Notes: generated from the letters alone by a model not told the origin. A stretch of DNA of 64,000 nt from Acidovorax radicis N35 (GCF_000204195.1 NZ_AFBG01000019.1:682001-746000), one strand, 5' to 3'; shown: positions 36,836 through 45,746, numbered from the stretch's first letter. Translations and numbers: made by a program.

Positions 36836-38425
36836 TCACGCGGCAGCGCGCAGCAGATCCACCGCTTTTTCCGCAATCATCACGGTGGGCGCATTGGTGT
36901 TGCCGCTCACGATGCGCGGCATGATCGACGCGTCCACCACACGCAGGCCCGACAGGCCGTGCACGCGCAGTTCGGCGTCCACCACGTCCATAGGCCCCGG
37001 CCCCATGCGGCAGGTACCCACGGGGTGGTAGATGGTGTCGGCGTATTGGCGGATGAACTGCTCGATCTGCGCATCGGTGCGCGCATTGGCCGAGGCCGCC
37101 AGCTCCTTGGCGCCGAACTTCGCCAGCGCTGGCTGCGCCAGGATCTCGCGTGTGCGCTGGAAGCCGCGCACCATGCGCAGCATGTCGTCCGGGTCCGCGA
37201 GGAAATTCGGGTCTACCAATGGCAACGCCATGGGGTCGCGGCTTGCCAGCGTGACCGAGCCCCGGCTCTTGGGCTGCAGCAGGCACACGTGGGCCGAGTA
37301 GCCATGGCCGAACACGGTCTTTCGCCCGTGGTCCACGAGCTTGCCGATCACGAAGTGCAGTTGCAGATCCGGCACGGCCTCCGACGGATCGCTCTTGATG
37401 AAGCCCCCCGCCTCGGCGAAATTGGTGGTCAACATGCCGGTGCGGTGCTTGCGCCATTCGGCAATGCCGCGCAGCGTCTGCGCCATGCCCGAGAGCGAGA
37501 GGCCGAACAGGTCCTTGAGTTCGGGGGCATCCAGCACCTGCACCACGTCGGGGTGGTCATGCAGATGCGCGCCCACGCCCGGCAGGGCGTGCAGCACCGG
37601 GATGCCGTGCTGCCGCAGCTGCGCGCCCGGCCCCACGCCCGACAGCATCAGCAGCTGCGGCGAGAGCAACGCGCCCGCGCTCAGCAGCACCTCACGGCTC
37701 GCCTTCACCTGGTGCAGCGCGCCGCCCTGGCGGTATTCCACACCCACGGCGCGCGTGCCCTCGAACAGGATGCGGGTGGCGTGCGCACCGATGATGACCT
37801 GCAGGTTGGGGCGCGCAAGATGCGGCGTGAGATAACCCTTGGCGGCGCTGTGCCGCTCGCCATTCTTGTGCGTGACCTGGTAAGGGCCCACACCCTCTTG
37901 CGAGGCGCCGTTGAAGTCGGCGTTGTACGGATGCCCGGCCTGCACGCCCGCTTCGGCAAAGTGGCGGCTGAAGCGATTGGGCGTGCGCAGGTCCGCCACG
38001 TTGAAAGGCCCGCCCTGGCTGTGCCAGGCATCGGCGCCGCGCTCGTTGTGCTCGGCGCGCAGAAAATAGGGTTTCACATCCTCCCAGCCCCAGCCAGGAT
38101 TGCCCTGGGCGGCCCAGTGGTCGTAGTCGGCATGCTGGCCACGGATGTACACCATGGCGTTGATGGAGCTGGACCCCCCCAGCACCTTGCCGCGTGGCTG
38201 GTAGCCCTGGCGGTTGTTGAGCGCGGACTGCGGCGTGGTGTTGAAGCCCCAGCCGTTGAGCTCGAACTTGGCCATCACGGCCAGCCCGGCGGGGCAGTGG
38301 ATCAGCACGCTCTTGTCGGCGGGCCCCGCCTCCAGAAGGCAGACCCGCACGGCCGAGTCTTCGGTGAGCCGCCCCGCCAGTACCGAGCCTGCAGAGCCGC
38401 CGCCAATGACGATGTAGTCGAACAT
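36836..38425 (-). CDS. GMC-family FAD oxidoreductase (choline dehydrogenase-like)
   Basis: 529 residues. N-terminal FAD fold DYIVIGGGSAGSVLAGRL, GMC signature 1 (PRGKVLGGSSSINAMVYIRG), signature 2 (GALLSPQLLMLSGVGP), catalytic His in YHPVGTCRMG and the closing SGNTNAPTVMIAEKA. Oxidises an alcohol; the substrate is unknown (choline, aliphatic alcohol and PEG dehydrogenases share this form). ATG 38425 follows GGAGGAGAC. A much longer open frame exists upstream but is not conserved. It is divergent from the HBD gene. Confidence 0.93.
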   Translation of the reverse strand: MFDYIVIGGGSAGSVLAGRLTEDSAVRVCLLEAGPADKSVLIHCPAGLAVMAKFELNGWGFNTTPQSALNNRQGYQPRGKVLGGSSSINAMVYIRGQHADYDHWAAQGNPGWGWEDVKPYFLRAEHNERGADAWHSQGGPFNVADLRTPNRFSRHFAEAGVQAGHPYNADFNGASQEGVGPYQVTHKNGERHSAAKGYLTPHLARPNLQVIIGAHATRILFEGTRAVGVEYRQGGALHQVKASREVLLSAGALLSPQLLMLSGVGPGAQLRQHGIPVLHALPGVGAHLHDHPDVVQVLDAPELKDLFGLSLSGMAQTLRGIAEWRKHRTGMLTTNFAEAGGFIKSDPSEAVPDLQLHFVIGKLVDHGRKTVFGHGYSAHVCLLQPKSRGSVTLASRDPMALPLVDPNFLADPDDMLRMVRGFQRTREILAQPALAKFGAKELAASANARTDAQIEQFIRQYADTIYHPVGTCRMGPGPMDVVDAELRVHGLSGLRVVDASIMPRIVSGNTNAPTVMIAEKAVDLLRAAA

Positions 38426-38554
38426 GTTGTGTTGTCTCCTCCGCCATGCTGTGCAGCGGGTTGGTTGTCCAGGGTGAAGGCACGATAACCGAACGGTCGT
38501 GCGATTCGCTTTACCATTCCATCCATCCGTTTCACTTTGAAGAGAGCTCTCTAT

Positions 38555-39403
38555 ATGACGATTCAAACCGTTGGCATCATCGGCGCCGGCACCATGGGCA
38601 ACGGCATTGCGCAGGCCTGCGCGGTGTCGGGCATCAACGTGGTGATGGTCGACATCTCCGATGCGGCAGTGCAAAAGGGCCTGGCCACAGTGGCCGGCAG
38701 CCTGGACCGCCTGATCAAAAAAGAAAAAATCACCGAGGCCGACAAGGCCGCCGCGCTGGGCCGCATCAAGACATCGACCAGCTACGACGACCTCAAAGCC
38801 GCGCAATTGGTGATCGAGGCCGCCACCGAAAACTACGAGCTCAAGCTCAAGATCCTGAAGCAGGTGGACGCCATCGTGGCGCCCGAGGTGCTGATCGCCT
38901 CGAACACCTCGTCCATCTCCATCACCAAGCTGGCCGCTGCCACCAGCCGCGCCGACCGGTTCATCGGCATGCACTTCTTCAACCCCGTGCCCATGATGGC
39001 GCTGGTGGAGATCATCCGTGGCCTGCAGACCAGCGACGCCACCCACGATGCCGTGAAGGCTCTGGCCGAGGCGCTGGGCAAGAGCCCCATCACCGTGAAG
39101 AACGCGCCCGGCTTTGTGGTCAACCGCATCCTGGTGCCCATGATCAACGAGGCCTTCTTCGTGCTGGCCGAAGGCCTGGCCACACCTGAGGACATCGACG
39201 CGGGCATGAAGCTGGGTTGCAACCAGCCCATCGGCCCGCTGGCACTGGCGGACATGATCGGCCTGGATGTGTGCCTGGCCGTGATGGATGTGTACCTGAC
39301 CGAGTTTGGCGACAGCAAGTACCGCCCCTGCCCGCTGCTCAAGGAAATGGTGGCGGCCGGCCGCCTGGGCCGCAAAACGGGCCAAGGCGTCTATACGTAT
39401 TGA
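38555..39403 (+). CDS. 3-hydroxybutyryl-CoA dehydrogenase
   Basis: 282 residues: NAD-binding fold GIIGAGTMGNGIAQACAVSG, catalytic segment MHFFNPVPMMALVEII (His of the His-Glu pair) and C-terminal domain GFVVNRILVPMINEAFFVLAEGLATPEDIDAGMKLG, NQPIGPLALADMIGLD. Acts on 3-hydroxyacyl-CoA in poly-beta-hydroxybutyrate or beta-oxidation metabolism. ATG 38555 is preferred over TTG 38537; a purine stretch GAAGAGAG precedes it. The next gene, an enoyl-CoA hydratase-like enzyme, is 83 bp on, giving a plausible acyl-CoA unit. Confidence 0.95.
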   Translation: MTIQTVGIIGAGTMGNGIAQACAVSGINVVMVDISDAAVQKGLATVAGSLDRLIKKEKITEADKAAALGRIKTSTSYDDLKAAQLVIEAATENYELKLKILKQVDAIVAPEVLIASNTSSISITKLAAATSRADRFIGMHFFNPVPMMALVEIIRGLQTSDATHDAVKALAEALGKSPITVKNAPGFVVNRILVPMINEAFFVLAEGLATPEDIDAGMKLGCNQPIGPLALADMIGLDVCLAVMDVYLTEFGDSKYRPCPLLKEMVAAGRLGRKTGQGVYTY

Positions 39404-39486
39404 CCGTTCCGGGCGCGCTGTCCCCACGGAGACGGCGCGCCCATCGCGGTGGGTTTTCAATCATGGGCAAGGAGACATTCAAGCCC

Positions 39487-40308
39487 ATGACGACCAGCAT
39501 CACCCCCACCACGCCCCCGCCCGAAGGCTGCATCGACACCCAGGTGCTCGGCCATGTGCTGCTCATCGGTATCAACCGCCCGGCCAAGCGCAATGGCTGG
39601 ACGCCGCCCATGTTCCGCCAGCTGGCCGAGGCCTACACGCGCCTCGATGACGACCCGCAGCTGCGCGTGGGCGTGCTGCATGCGTTCGGCGATCACTTCA
39701 CCGCGGGCCTGGACCTGCCCGCCGTCAGCGCCTACATGCAGCGCGGCGAGAAGGCCATTCCTGAAGGCCTGGTGGAGCCCCACGACTACGGCCTGCCCGG
39801 CTACCGGCGCCGTACCAAGCCGATGGTGGTGGCGGTCAAGGGCATCTGCTTCACCGTGGGCATCGAGCTGATGCTGGGCGCCGACATCGTGGTGGCCGCC
39901 GACGACTGCCGCTTTTCGCAGATGGAAGTGCAGCGCGGCATCATGGCCACAGGTGGCGCCACGTTGCGCATGGCCGAGCGCGCGGGCACGGGCAATGCCC
40001 TGCTGCATTTGCTCACGGCCGACGAGTTTGGCAGCGCCGAGGCGTACCGTCTGAACTTTGTGCAGAAAGTGGTGCCGGCTGGCCAGGAGCTGGACGAGGC
40101 ATTGGCGATTGCCCAGCGCATTGCCGCACAGGCGCCGCGTGCAGTGGTCGCCACTCGCCTGAATGTGCTCAAGGCCATCGAGCAAGGCCAGGCGGCTGCG
40201 GTGGCGGACTTCATCCCGGTGCAAAAGCAACTGGCCAACAGCGAGGACGCCGCCGAAGGCGTGCGCGCGTTTGTCGAGCGCCGGCCCGCGCAGTTCAGCG
40301 GGCGATGA
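39487..40308 (+). CDS. Crotonase-fold (enoyl-CoA hydratase/isomerase-like) protein
   Basis: 273 residues. Crotonase elements: LIGINRPAKRNGWTPPMFRQLAEAY, AFGDHFTAGLDLPA (oxyanion region), KPMVVAVKGICFTVGIELMLGADIVVAADDCRFSQMEV and GATLRMAERAG. At the usual acid-base positions I see GGATLRM rather than a clear Glu pair, so the reaction (hydratase, isomerase or other) is uncertain. ATG 39487 is preceded by AAGGAGA; an alternative in-frame ATG at 39463 overlaps that site. Same strand as the HBD gene and separated by 83 bp. Confidence 0.88.
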   Translation: MTTSITPTTPPPEGCIDTQVLGHVLLIGINRPAKRNGWTPPMFRQLAEAYTRLDDDPQLRVGVLHAFGDHFTAGLDLPAVSAYMQRGEKAIPEGLVEPHDYGLPGYRRRTKPMVVAVKGICFTVGIELMLGADIVVAADDCRFSQMEVQRGIMATGGATLRMAERAGTGNALLHLLTADEFGSAEAYRLNFVQKVVPAGQELDEALAIAQRIAAQAPRAVVATRLNVLKAIEQGQAAAVADFIPVQKQLANSEDAAEGVRAFVERRPAQFSGR

Positions 40309-40360
40309 GGACCTGGTAGTTCGTGCCGCCTGAAACACCACGCGCCAAATCCCAAGCCAA

Positions 40361-40419
40361 ATCGACCGCTAGCGCGTATAAATTATGCACTTAATGCTCT
40401 GCTATTGATAGCATTTTCC
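40361..40419 (-). repeat. Dispersed palindromic repeat, copy e (reverse orientation)
   Basis: On the minus strand aaaatgctatcaatagcagagcatt...gcgctagcggtcgat. It is in opposite orientation to the other copies and lies in the intergenic space between the crotonase and ohrR genes, upstream of the OhrR operator. Confidence 0.5.
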
Positions 40420-40535
40420 TGAGAGCGACGTGGATGCTGCGCCCCCGCATGCGCCAGCGGAGCGCGCAAATAGCACCGATGGCGCGGCGCCGCTCCCCCA
40501 CCGACACAATCCCATCCATTAACAAAGTTTTTCAC

Positions 40536-40559
40536 AATTCAATTGCACACAATTGAATT
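40536..40559. promoter_or_regulatory. OhrR operator: 10-bp inverted repeat aattcaattg-caca-caattgaatt
   Basis: A perfect AT-rich dyad 20 bp upstream of the ohrR start. OhrR/MarR family operators are AT-rich palindromes around CAATT/AATTG, so this fits autoregulation of ohrR and the following ohr. No equivalent dyad was found in the 72-bp ohrR-ohr gap, so ohr is likely expressed from the same promoter. Confidence 0.7.
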
Positions 40560-40578
40560 CACGATCACAATTCACCCC

Positions 40579-41043
40579 ATGCCCAGCCACAGCACACCCC
40601 ACACTCCCAGCCCCGCCATCCTGCGGCTGGACAACCAGGTCTGCTTTGCGCTGTATTCCGCCTCGCTGGCGATGACCAAGCTGTACAAACCGCTGCTCGA
40701 CCAGATCGGCCTGACCTACCCGCAGTACCTCGTGATGCTGGTGCTGTGGGAGCAGGATGGCGTGACGGTGTCCGAGCTGGGCGAGCGCCTGTTTCTGGAC
40801 TCCGGCACGCTCACGCCGCTGCTCAAGCGCCTGGAGGCGCAGGGCCACATTGCCCGCCTGCGCGATGTGCAGGACGAGCGCCGCGTGCGCATCACCCTCA
40901 CGTCGCAAGGCCGCGCACAGCGCGACCAGGCCGAGGCCATCCCGCCCTGCGTGCTGCAAAGCAGCCAGTGCTCGATTGCCGAGCTGACGGCCCTGACCAC
41001 CGAACTCAAGCAACTGCGCGACCGGCTCAGCGAGCAACGCTGA
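40579..41043 (+). CDS. ohrR: OhrR-type MarR family organic-peroxide sensor/repressor
   Basis: 154 residues, MarR winged helix. The reactive Cys22 sits in [16 protein letters not shown], the OhrR position. Two more Cys (124 and 131) near the C-terminus suggest the 2-Cys (Xanthomonas-type) mechanism, in which Cys22 forms a disulfide with a C-terminal partner. DNA-binding core: [47 protein letters not shown], wing [10 protein letters not shown]. Represses ohr until organic hydroperoxides oxidise it. ATG 40579 lies downstream of the operator; the frame's upstream start falls inside it. Confidence 0.93.
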   Translation: MPSHSTPHTPSPAILRLDNQVCFALYSASLAMTKLYKPLLDQIGLTYPQYLVMLVLWEQDGVTVSELGERLFLDSGTLTPLLKRLEAQGHIARLRDVQDERRVRITLTSQGRAQRDQAEAIPPCVLQSSQCSIAELTALTTELKQLRDRLSEQR

Positions 41044-41115
41044 CGGCCTGCAGACAACGCAAAAACCGATTCCCTCCACCGCCCGCCAGTGGGCAACAAC
41101 CGCAAGGAAGACACC

Positions 41116-41532
41116 ATGACCAAGCTCGAAAAAGTCCTGTACACCGCCAAGTCGCACGTGACCGGTGGCCGCGATGGCGCCGCCAAGACCGATGACGGCC
41201 GCCTGGAAGTCAAGCTGTCCTCGCCCGGCACGGCCGGCACCGGCACCAACCCCGAGCAGCTGTTTGCCTCCGGCTACGCAGCCTGCTTCATCGGCGCGAT
41301 GAAGGCCGTCGGCGGCAAGATCGGCATTCCTGTGCCCCAGGACGTGTCCATCGACGCTGAAGTGGACCTGGGCCCCATCCCGAACGCCTACGGCATCGCC
41401 GCCCGCCTGGCCATCAGCCTGCCCGGCCTGGACAAGGAAACCGCCCAGAAACTGGTGGACGCAGCCCACCAGGTCTGCCCCTACTCCAATGCCACGCGCG
41501 GCAACATCGACGTGACCATCACGATCGTCTAA
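41116..41532 (+). CDS. ohr: Ohr, organic hydroperoxide reductase
   Basis: 138 residues, dimeric thiol peroxidase that reduces organic and fatty-acid hydroperoxides. Catalytic Cys57 in YAACF and resolving Cys121 in [12 protein letters not shown], with the Arg19/Glu47 positions (GGRDG, NPEQLF) conserved. ATG 41116 follows AAGGAAG. Regulated by ohrR, which precedes it; DUF1304 follows 4 bp later. Confidence 0.97.
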   Translation: MTKLEKVLYTAKSHVTGGRDGAAKTDDGRLEVKLSSPGTAGTGTNPEQLFASGYAACFIGAMKAVGGKIGIPVPQDVSIDAEVDLGPIPNAYGIAARLAISLPGLDKETAQKLVDAAHQVCPYSNATRGNIDVTITIV

Positions 41533-41536
41533 GACC

Positions 41537-41920
41537 ATGGGCCGCCTGCTGATTCCCCGCATCGCGGTGGCCCTGGTGGCCATCGAGCATGTGTACATCC
41601 TCGTGCTGGAGATGTTCTTCTGGAACAAGCCGCTGGGGATGAAGACGTTCAACCTGACGCAAGAGCTGGCCGACGCCACCACCACGCTGGCGGCCAACCA
41701 GGGTCTGTACAACGGATTCCTGGCGGCCGGCCTGTTCTGGGGCCTGTTCACCAGCAACCGGCTGTTCAAGATCTTCTTCCTGGGTTGCGTGATCGTGGCC
41801 GGGGTGTTTGGCGCCGCCACGGCAGCGCCCAAGATCTTCTTCAGCCAGGCATTGCCCGCGATCATTGCACTGGGCCTGGTGTTGGCCTTTGACAAGCCCG
41901 CCACACAGCGCAACCACTAA
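41537..41920 (+). CDS. DUF1304 small membrane protein
   Basis: 127 residues, about four hydrophobic segments, with the family's IEHVYILVLEMFFW, NQGLYNGFLAAGLFWGL and GCVIVAGVFGAAT. DUF1304 is often encoded with ohr, as here. Function is unknown; it may act in the membrane's response to lipid peroxides, given its operon. It starts 4 bp after the ohr stop and is followed by a strong hairpin terminator. Confidence 0.9.
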   Translation: MGRLLIPRIAVALVAIEHVYILVLEMFFWNKPLGMKTFNLTQELADATTTLAANQGLYNGFLAAGLFWGLFTSNRLFKIFFLGCVIVAGVFGAATAAPKIFFSQALPAIIALGLVLAFDKPATQRNH

Positions 41921-41932
41921 GCGTCAAAAATC

Positions 41933-41976
41933 ATAGCTGCCAGCGCTTACTCAGTAAGCGCTGGCAGCTATTTTTG
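41933..41976 (+). terminator. Terminator made of a dispersed palindromic repeat (copy f)
   Basis: atagctgccagcgcttac-tca-gtaagcgctggcagctat: a perfect 18-bp stem with a 3-nt loop followed by tttt. It closes the ohrR-ohr-DUF1304 transcript and matches the dispersed family (atagct...agcgctt...aagcgct), so the element appears to have been recruited as a terminator. Confidence 0.85.
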
Positions 41977-42055
41977 TTGAAATCCGCACAGGCCCATCGG
42001 CCTTTGCAAGCTGGCATTCAGCGACACGCGCGATGATGGGGCTGGAGACAACCCC

Positions 42056-42814
42056 ATGAAGATCGCCCTGCTGTCTGACATCCACGCCAACCGCGAGGCC
42101 CTGGACGCCTGCCTGCAGCACGCCCGCGCCCAGGGTGCAGAGCAGTTCGCGCTGCTGGGCGACCTGGTCGGCTATGGTGGCGAACCCGTGGCGGTGGTCG
42201 AACAGGCGCGAGCGCTCGCGCAGCAAGGCGCGCTCTGCGTGCTGGGCAACCACGACGCCATGGCGCTGGCACCACCCGCCGCACCACGCAATCGCAGCGA
42301 AATGGGCGCGCAGTGGACCCACGACCAGCTCGGCAACAGCCACATCGCCTTCCTGCAATCGCTGCCCCTCACCGCGCGCCTGGGGACCAGTGCGCTGCTG
42401 GTGCACGCCAGCGTGGATGCGCCCGAGCAATGGCGCTATGTGGAGGACTCCAACGCCGCCGAGCGCAGCATGACGGCCGCCCAGGCCATCGACCCGGCCA
42501 TCCGCTACGTGTTCTGCGGCCATGTGCACGCACAGGCGCTGTACTTCCTCACGCCCACCGCCAAGCTCATGCGTTTTGCGCCCGAGCCCGGCGTGCCCGT
42601 GCCCGTGCCACCGCACCGCCAGTGGCTAGGCATCGTGGGTTCGGTGGGCCAGCCGCGCGACGGTGACGCGCGCGCCATGTACGCGCTGTTTGACGACACG
42701 GCACGGCAGATCACCTTCTACCGCGTGCCGTATGACCACCTGGCCGCCGCCGCCGCCATCCGCGCGGCAGGCCTGCCGGGCTTCTACGCGGACCGCCTGG
42801 AGCACGGCCAATGA
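42056..42814 (+). CDS. Calcineurin-like metallophosphoesterase
   Basis: 252 residues. All metal-site motifs are present: SDIHAN, GDLVGYG, LGNHDAM, LVHAS, CGHVHAQ. The layout matches the YfcE/DevT/Icc-like bacterial phosphodiesterase group. The next gene, a Ser/Thr kinase-USP fusion, overlaps it by 4 bp (ATGA), so the phosphatase and kinase are co-translated and may act on the same target. The actual substrate (phosphoprotein, nucleotide or cAMP) is unknown. Confidence 0.88.
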   Translation: MKIALLSDIHANREALDACLQHARAQGAEQFALLGDLVGYGGEPVAVVEQARALAQQGALCVLGNHDAMALAPPAAPRNRSEMGAQWTHDQLGNSHIAFLQSLPLTARLGTSALLVHASVDAPEQWRYVEDSNAAERSMTAAQAIDPAIRYVFCGHVHAQALYFLTPTAKLMRFAPEPGVPVPVPPHRQWLGIVGSVGQPRDGDARAMYALFDDTARQITFYRVPYDHLAAAAAIRAAGLPGFYADRLEHGQ

Positions 42815-44247
42815 AGCTGCTGGCCGCCGGCACCGAGATCGACGGCTTTCGCGTGGTGGACTGCATCCACGCAGGCGGCATGGCGCACATCTACGCCGTG
42901 GAGTACGCGCAGGCCGACCGCAGCCCCGGCTTTCCGATGGCGATGAAGATCCCGCGTATGACGGCGGGCGATGGGGCCGAGAACATCGTGAGCTTCGAGG
43001 TGGAGCTGCAGATCCTGCCCGTACTCAGCGGCCCGCATGTGCCGCGTTTTGTGGCGGCGGGCGACCTCGTGCGCCTGCCCTTCCTCGTCATGGAGTACAT
43101 CCCCGGCCAGACGCTGCAACACTGGGTGGATGCGCCTGAACGCTGCGACACCTCAACAATAGCCCGCCTGGGCGCGGCCACGGCCCATGCGGCGCACAGC
43201 CTGCACCAGCAGAACGTGTGCCACCTGGACCTCAAGCCCGCCAACGTGCTCATCAAGGCCGACGGCAACGCCGTGCTGCTGGATTTTGGCCTCTCTTGCC
43301 ACGCCCATTACCCCGACCTGCTGGCCGAGGAAATGCGCCAGGCCGTGGGCTCGCCCGCCTGGATTGCGCCCGAGCAGGTGGTGGGTGTGCGCGGCGACCC
43401 GCGCAGCGACATCTTCGCCATCGGCGTGATGCTGTACGAGCTGGCCACGGGCGAGCTGCCGTTTGGTGCCCCCACCACCCGCGGTGGCATGCGCCAGCGC
43501 CTGTGGATGACACCCGCGCCCCCGCGCAAGCACCGCGCCGACATCCCGCCCTGGCTGCAGGAGATCATCCTGCGCTGCCTGGAGCCCGAGGCCTCCCACC
43601 GTTACCCCTCGGCCGCCCACCTCGCCTTTGACCTGGCGCACCCCGACCAGGTGCTCATCACAGAGCGCGGCGAGCGCACACAGGGGACATCCCTGCGCAC
43701 CCACCTGCGGCGCTGGCTGCGGGCGGCCGGCATGCACTACACGCCCAGCCCCCTGCCCGCGCAGCAGATCGAGGAGACCCCCATCCTCATGGTGGCCGTG
43801 CCCCATGCCGGCGTGACGGACGCCACGCTGTATTCGCTGCGCCAGGCCGTGGCGCGTTCGCTAGGCATCCGCCCGGGCGCGCGCCTGGCCTGCGTGACGG
43901 TGTTGTCGCCCTCGGCCAGCAGCACCAGCAGCCACGACCGCAGCGAAACCACCCTGCACCGGCACCACATCGCACGTCTGCGCCAGTGGGCTCAGGGCCT
44001 GGACCTGTCAGGCCACCATGTGAGCTACCACGTGCTCGAATCGGGCGACGTGGCCCACGCGCTGGTGCGCTACGCAGCCAGCAACCATGTGAGCATGATG
44101 ATCCTGGGCGCCGCCACGCACGGCCTGCAAACCCAGCGTTTCATCGCCACCGTGCCGATGCGCGTGGCGCGCGATGCGCCCTGCACTGTCATCCTGGTCA
44201 AGCAAGCGCTGCCCTTTGAGCAGCTGGGCGAGTCGTTCACGGGCTAA
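42811..44247 (+). CDS. Ser/Thr protein kinase fused to a universal stress protein (USP) domain
   Basis: 478 residues. Hanks-type kinase (about 8-280): glycine loop HAGGMAHIYAVE, Lys in AMKIPR, catalytic loop HLDLKPANVL (HRD appears as HLD, catalytic Asp kept), DFGLS, AWIAPEQ and RSDIFAIGVMLYELATGELPFG. A C-terminal USP domain (about 325-465: PILMVAVPHAG...VLESGDVAHALVRYAASNHVSMMILGAATHG...RDAPCTVILVK). The USP ATP loop (GxxGxxxxxxxxxG) is only partly readable. Cytoplasmic. Co-translated with the phosphoesterase upstream. Its stop codon abuts a MITE-like element. Confidence 0.88.
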   Translation: MKLLAAGTEIDGFRVVDCIHAGGMAHIYAVEYAQADRSPGFPMAMKIPRMTAGDGAENIVSFEVELQILPVLSGPHVPRFVAAGDLVRLPFLVMEYIPGQTLQHWVDAPERCDTSTIARLGAATAHAAHSLHQQNVCHLDLKPANVLIKADGNAVLLDFGLSCHAHYPDLLAEEMRQAVGSPAWIAPEQVVGVRGDPRSDIFAIGVMLYELATGELPFGAPTTRGGMRQRLWMTPAPPRKHRADIPPWLQEIILRCLEPEASHRYPSAAHLAFDLAHPDQVLITERGERTQGTSLRTHLRRWLRAAGMHYTPSPLPAQQIEETPILMVAVPHAGVTDATLYSLRQAVARSLGIRPGARLACVTVLSPSASSTSSHDRSETTLHRHHIARLRQWAQGLDLSGHHVSYHVLESGDVAHALVRYAASNHVSMMILGAATHGLQTQRFIATVPMRVARDAPCTVILVKQALPFEQLGESFTG

Positions 44248-44516
44248 GAACCTGTTCAAGATCTTTTCGGGGTCGCGCAAGCGCCTTGCCGGGATGAGAT
44301 GCAAGGCGCGGTGCGCAGCCAATAGCTCGGCTATTGGCAAGCGCCGCAACGCCGCAGACCGCCCGGCAAGGCACTTGCCCGAAGGGTTGGGGTGAAATCG
44401 GGCGATTGGACGCCCCGGCCGCTTGCATGGGCATGAGCCCATGCGGCGCATCCGAAGCATCCACTCATCCCGATTGCACTCCAACGCGATCCCCGAGAAA
44501 ATTTTGAACAGGTTCT
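44247..44516 (+). mobile_element. MITE-like element with about 31-bp terminal inverted repeats
   Basis: 270 bp with no coding capacity. The left end agaacctgttcaagatctttt.. and the right end (reverse-complemented) agaacctgttcaaaattttct.. match at about 27 of 31 positions. Inside are short dyads such as gccaatagctcggctattggc. A solo copy of the first 14 bp (agaacctgttcaaa, 44518-44531) follows immediately, so the junction forms gaacaggttct-a-agaacctgttc. No clear target duplication was found, and its left end supplies the A of the upstream gene's stop codon. A weak, older-looking half copy may lie at 22882. Confidence 0.65.
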
Positions 44517-44603
44517 AAGAACCTGTTCAAAGGGAGGGCCGCGCTGTCGCCGAGGTGGCGTGGGCCCCTTGAGCCGCGCCGGGCTTTCGTTTAGCGTGGT
44601 GGC

Positions 44604-45701
44604 ATGAGCACCACCACCCTCCTCGTGCGCCAGGACAACCTGGCCACCACCCGCCTGTCGGCCGCCGAAGACTCCGCCCTCACCGAAGGCCAGGTCCACG
44701 TGCGGGTCGATTCGTTCGCCCTCACGTCCAACAACATCACCTATGCCGCCCTGGGCGACATGCTGAACTACTGGCAGTTTTTCCCCACCGGCGAGCCCGG
44801 CTGGGGCATCGTGCCCGTGTGGGGCTTTGGCACGGTGACCGGGTCATTGCACCCCGACGTGGCCGTGGGCGAGCGGCTTTATGGCTACTGGCCCATGGGC
44901 ACCCAGGCGGTACTCTCGCCCCACCGCGCCAACGCGGCCGGTTTCAGCGACGGCGCGCCCCACCGCGCGGGCCTGCACGCCGTCTACAACCACTACCTGC
45001 ACACCAGCACCGACCCGCTGTACCGCACCGACAACGAGGACGTGCAGGCACTGCTGCGGCCGCTGTTCATCACCTCGTGGCTCATCGACGACTTTCTGGA
45101 GGACCAGCAGTTCTTCGGCGCCCAGCGCATGCTGCTGTCCAGCGCATCGAGCAAGACGGCCTACGGCACCGCGTTCCAGCTGGCGCAGCGTGAAGGCATC
45201 GAGGTCATCGGCTTGACCTCACCCGGCAATGTGGCCTTCTGCGAAAGCCTGGGGTGCTACAGCCGCGTGGTCACCTACGACGCGCTGGAATCACAGCTCG
45301 ACGGCGCCACGCCCAGCGTGTACATCGACTTTGCAGGCAGCGTGGGCCTGCGCCAGCGCATCCACGCCCACTTCACGGGCCTGTCCTACAGCTGCTCGGT
45401 GGGTGCCAGCCACGTGCAGGACCTGGGCGGCGCCGGCCAGCTGCCCGGCCCGCGCCCGGTGATGTTTTTTGCCCCTGCCCAGGTCAAGAAGCGCCACACC
45501 GACTGGGGTGCGCAGGGCCTGAACGACCGCCTGGTGGCGGCCTGGAACCAGTTCAGCGCCGCCGTACAGACCGCCTCCACCCCCTGGCTGGTGGTGCAGC
45601 ACCATACGGGGCCCGAGGCCACGCAGGCGCTGTTTGCCGCCGTGCTGGCCGGCAGCGGCGACCCGCGCGCAGGCCATATCGCCACCATGCTGCCGGGCTG
45701 A
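44604..45701 (+). CDS. DUF2855 family protein
   Basis: 365 residues. DUF2855 proteins resemble zinc-free medium-chain dehydrogenases (VRVDSFALTSNNITYAALGDMLNYWQFFP...GWGIVPVWGFGTV and MLLSSASSKTAYGTAFQLAQREGIEVIGLTSPGNVAFCESLGCYSRVVTYD, a nucleotide-binding-like fold). The reaction is unknown. ATG 44604 is 87 bp after a MITE. It is upstream of srkA on the same strand. Confidence 0.88.
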   Translation: MSTTTLLVRQDNLATTRLSAAEDSALTEGQVHVRVDSFALTSNNITYAALGDMLNYWQFFPTGEPGWGIVPVWGFGTVTGSLHPDVAVGERLYGYWPMGTQAVLSPHRANAAGFSDGAPHRAGLHAVYNHYLHTSTDPLYRTDNEDVQALLRPLFITSWLIDDFLEDQQFFGAQRMLLSSASSKTAYGTAFQLAQREGIEVIGLTSPGNVAFCESLGCYSRVVTYDALESQLDGATPSVYIDFAGSVGLRQRIHAHFTGLSYSCSVGASHVQDLGGAGQLPGPRPVMFFAPAQVKKRHTDWGAQGLNDRLVAAWNQFSAAVQTASTPWLVVQHHTGPEATQALFAAVLAGSGDPRAGHIATMLPG

Positions 45702-45746
45702 CATTTCACGGGCAGCTGAGGGCGGGGCAGGCAGCGACAATGGGGC

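Noticed and set aside
38426-39460. Extension of the GMC oxidoreductase frame to 39460
   Set aside because: The added part is antisense to the 3-hydroxybutyryl-CoA dehydrogenase gene; a good ribosome site and FAD motif place the start at 38425.
40543-40578. Upstream in-frame start for ohrR
   Set aside because: It falls inside the operator palindrome and lacks a ribosome site.
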